64,000 nt of DNA from Quillaja saponaria (Eukaryota; Streptophyta; Magnoliopsida; Fabales; Quillajaceae). Location: positions 12,896,001 to 12,960,000 of the forward strand of contig CM055607.1 of the NCBI GenBank assembly GCA_029379385.1. Direction: 5' to 3'. Shown one piece after another: positions 61,791-64,000 of this stretch (positions are counted from its first letter, which is position 1; every line of letters starts with the position of its first letter). The translations under genes were made by a program, and so were the position numbers. Under the pieces are notes generated by a model. It saw only the letters and a list, made by a program, of their open reading frames with translations. It had not been told where the DNA came from and ran no database searches.

Positions 61791-62289
61791 AACTATAACT
61801 AACCACAGTTAATAATTTAGTTTAGATAAATGAAATAAAAAATTAGAAAAAATGAAAGTGTGAAAATAATGAACACTCCCCTTTTTGTATTTTTTGTGAA
61901 CTCTAATTCAAGCTTGCTTAAGTATCCTACAGTGCCCCTTGTTCCTATTGCAACAGGAGTAATAGCAACCATTTTCTCTGAGGATTTGGTGGTTGAGGTG
62001 TTGTTTTTATACTGCATAATGTTAATGATAAGAGTTGCTTGGATGGAGAAAGTGGTGGCCCTAATCTTTTGTCAAGGAGGGCATGAGGCATCTTTGTTTG
62101 TGGACTTTAAAAAGCATGGGATTTTGCATGGTTGAAATGTTAAATAAGGACATTATCTTCATATGCGTCTTGTATAAGCAATGAGAGTTTTGCTTATTTT
62201 AGGGATACGTAATTCTTTTTGTACCTAGGGTATAGCATAAAAGTCATCCCGGATGAGTTAGAATTTAATACAGCATGGAAGCGAGTATG
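61791..62289. other. Unclassified stretch
   Basis: A plus-strand open frame of 91 codons (61860-62135) has no recognisable motif. I would not call a gene. Confidence 0.3.
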
Positions 62290-64000
62290 TTAGAATCATT
62301 TTAGCAAACGCCCTTGTACAGAAAGTGAACTAACATTCTAGCGCACTAGAATAATATAAAAGAGATAAACTCGATTTGATTTTAATTTGATAGATTGAAA
62401 TATTTGATGATTTTACAACTCTATAGAAACCTCTACTTATATAGGTTTCATGTACTAACCAACTCATATCTTAATGATATGTGACTAAAATAAACTATCA
62501 TGTTTAAACTATTCTAATAACTAAATACTACTTTTCCAATGTGGGACTTAAGGAAATAACATAAAATAAACCTAAACTACTGCTTACAGCTAAAATTATG
62601 AAAATACGAAAGATTAATATTTCTTGTCCTACATCAGTCCCTTTTACTTGGAAGAAACTTGACCTCGAGTTTATTGGGGTAAATTGAACTTTTCCATTCT
62701 AAGTGAATAAATATTTAGAGTAGATCTTGTCATTCACACATCCAGTCCTCATAGATATTTTTATTCCACCATTAGCTACTGTAATCTCCAACAATGTAAT
62801 TGCTTTCATTACATGCGAGTTTTTACTTCAAAAGGAATGCTTCAACTTCAATGAAATTAGCATCTTCAGTGGTTGTAGACTGTATGAGATCTTCAGACTT
62901 CTAGTTTCTAGGCTCATCTTGAAAACATTATCAGTATCGACAAGCTTTTGTTCGCCTTCTTTGTCACATTCTTCAATTTTTCATAAAGTGTCTCCATGTT
63001 GATCACTTTCTTTCTTAATTGGCACTTTGTTGATGACGCTTTCACTGATATGCTTGTAACTAGGCAAAAAGTCTTTTGGAATATCCTTTAAATGCACATA
63101 TTGAGAATATCTTACAAGCTTGACATCATCATAATATGGATAGAGATCAAATGTTGTTAACATAGGGCAATGACCTTTTTCAAGATTATCAAACCTAGAA
63201 TTAATCATACTAATAATATCCCAAAATAATAATCCTTTTCATTTTCGACCAAGAATGAATTTTCATTTTACCGTGTTGAACCCTATCAGATTGTAGATGA
63301 TTCCACCAGACTCCAGCCTTATACTCAAGTTTATAATATGCAAGCTTCATTTTTTATATTCAGGAATCTCTATGTACTAAAAAAAAAAAAAAACTCAATA
63401 TTTACTAACCAGTTGATGAATTTCTTTTTGGACAAGCCTTCTTAAAGAATAGAGACTTCATCATAATTAAAAACATGATGAATTCCTTTCTGGAGAAGTC
63501 TTCATAAAGTATAAAAATTTCATCATAATTAAAAACATACCTATTTGCAGGACCATGACTGTTAATAGGTTGTCCTCGAGCAAAATCTTTGACTTGATTG
63601 TTCCTACAATCGTCACAAATCATGTTGGCGTTGACCGCCAAGTTGTTGAGCATGTCGGGGATCTCACGGAATTTGTGGGTCACCATTGACTCTTGTGCAT
63701 CTAATGTTATGAATCGGTGTAAAATATGGCAATCATATGGGCAGAATTTAAAATTTTGATTCTTTTAACCCGAAATAACCTTATGATTATATGAAAGATC
63801 ATAATCTTAGTTTAACAATTAAACAAGAAGTTAGAGAATGTGTACCTCTGACGCTTTCAATTTTTTCATTGTATTCTTGATTCAACGTTTACTCCTTTGT
63901 TGATTCATTAAGAGCACAACAACGACACATGTGTCTTGTCTCTAAGTGTGTCCACACGAACAAATCCTACCAAGAATCTTCATGCTTGAAGATAAGAGAA
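62290..64000 (-). mobile_element. Ty3-type LTR retrotransposon relic with 3' LTR, truncated by window end
   Basis: On the minus strand a purine tract (TTCCAAGTAAAAGGGAC, 62653-62637) precedes an LTR-like start (TGATGTAGGACAAG, 62636). Inside it are TATATAAG (62443-62436) and a leader-like region. Upstream on the same strand are gag-like relics: 63405-63686 (EIPDMLNNLAVNANMICDDC, FARGQPINSHGPANRY) and 62981-63208 (LDIPKD-type text, KHISESVINKVPI). No reverse transcriptase is seen between these and the LTR, so most of pol appears deleted. The far LTR end is not defined. Confidence 0.5.

Overview
The window is nuclear DNA from a eudicot plant. The genes have GT-AG introns and plant-specific or plastid-targeted products, the intergenic DNA is very A+T-rich, and plant transposable elements (hAT, Mutator/foldback-like, LTR and LINE) are abundant. 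I cannot name the species from sequence alone.

Layout. 0.9-1.7 kb (+): a short serine-rich protein gene. 3-7.7 kb: degraded retroelements, including a minus-strand LINE split by a 2.0-kb foldback element (5100-7107). 9.0-13.0 kb (+): a TRM/LONGIFOLIA-like DUF4378 gene whose exons are conserved but whose frame is broken twice by single-base insertions. 13.6-14.2 kb (-): a small convergent gene of unknown function. 14.6-17.4 kb: a non-coding inverted-repeat element with a perfect 10-bp target duplication. 17.6-31.5 kb: a hAT element (8-bp target duplication) carrying a dead BED/dimerisation transposase gene, split by a 9.4-kb LARD-type LTR retrotransposon with about 3-kb LTRs, a Met-tRNA-type primer site and no gag-pol. 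32.3-35.3 kb (-): an intact organellar peptidyl-tRNA hydrolase in 8 coding exons. 41.2-48.4 kb (+): an intact plastidic glucose transporter in 13 coding exons. 49.3-50.7 kb (-): a doubtful short gene, followed by an RTE-like LINE relic. 54.0-59.8 kb (+): two tandem two-exon genes of the DUF266/GT14 glycosyltransferase family. 62.3 kb to the end: a Ty3-type LTR element relic on the minus strand.

There are no operons. The genes are independent housekeeping or plant genes separated by transposon-rich spacers. Peptidyl-tRNA hydrolase and the glucose transporter both act in plastids but are divergently oriented, about 5 kb apart. The glycosyltransferase pair is a local duplication with a shared intron position and a shared upstream block.

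Exon limits come from reading splice consensus and reading-frame phase by hand. Family names come from motif recognition without database searches. The most unusual structures are the LARD-in-hAT nest, the foldback element with inverted 50-bp repeat arrays and promoter-like modules facing outward, and the two frameshifts in the otherwise conserved TRM gene.
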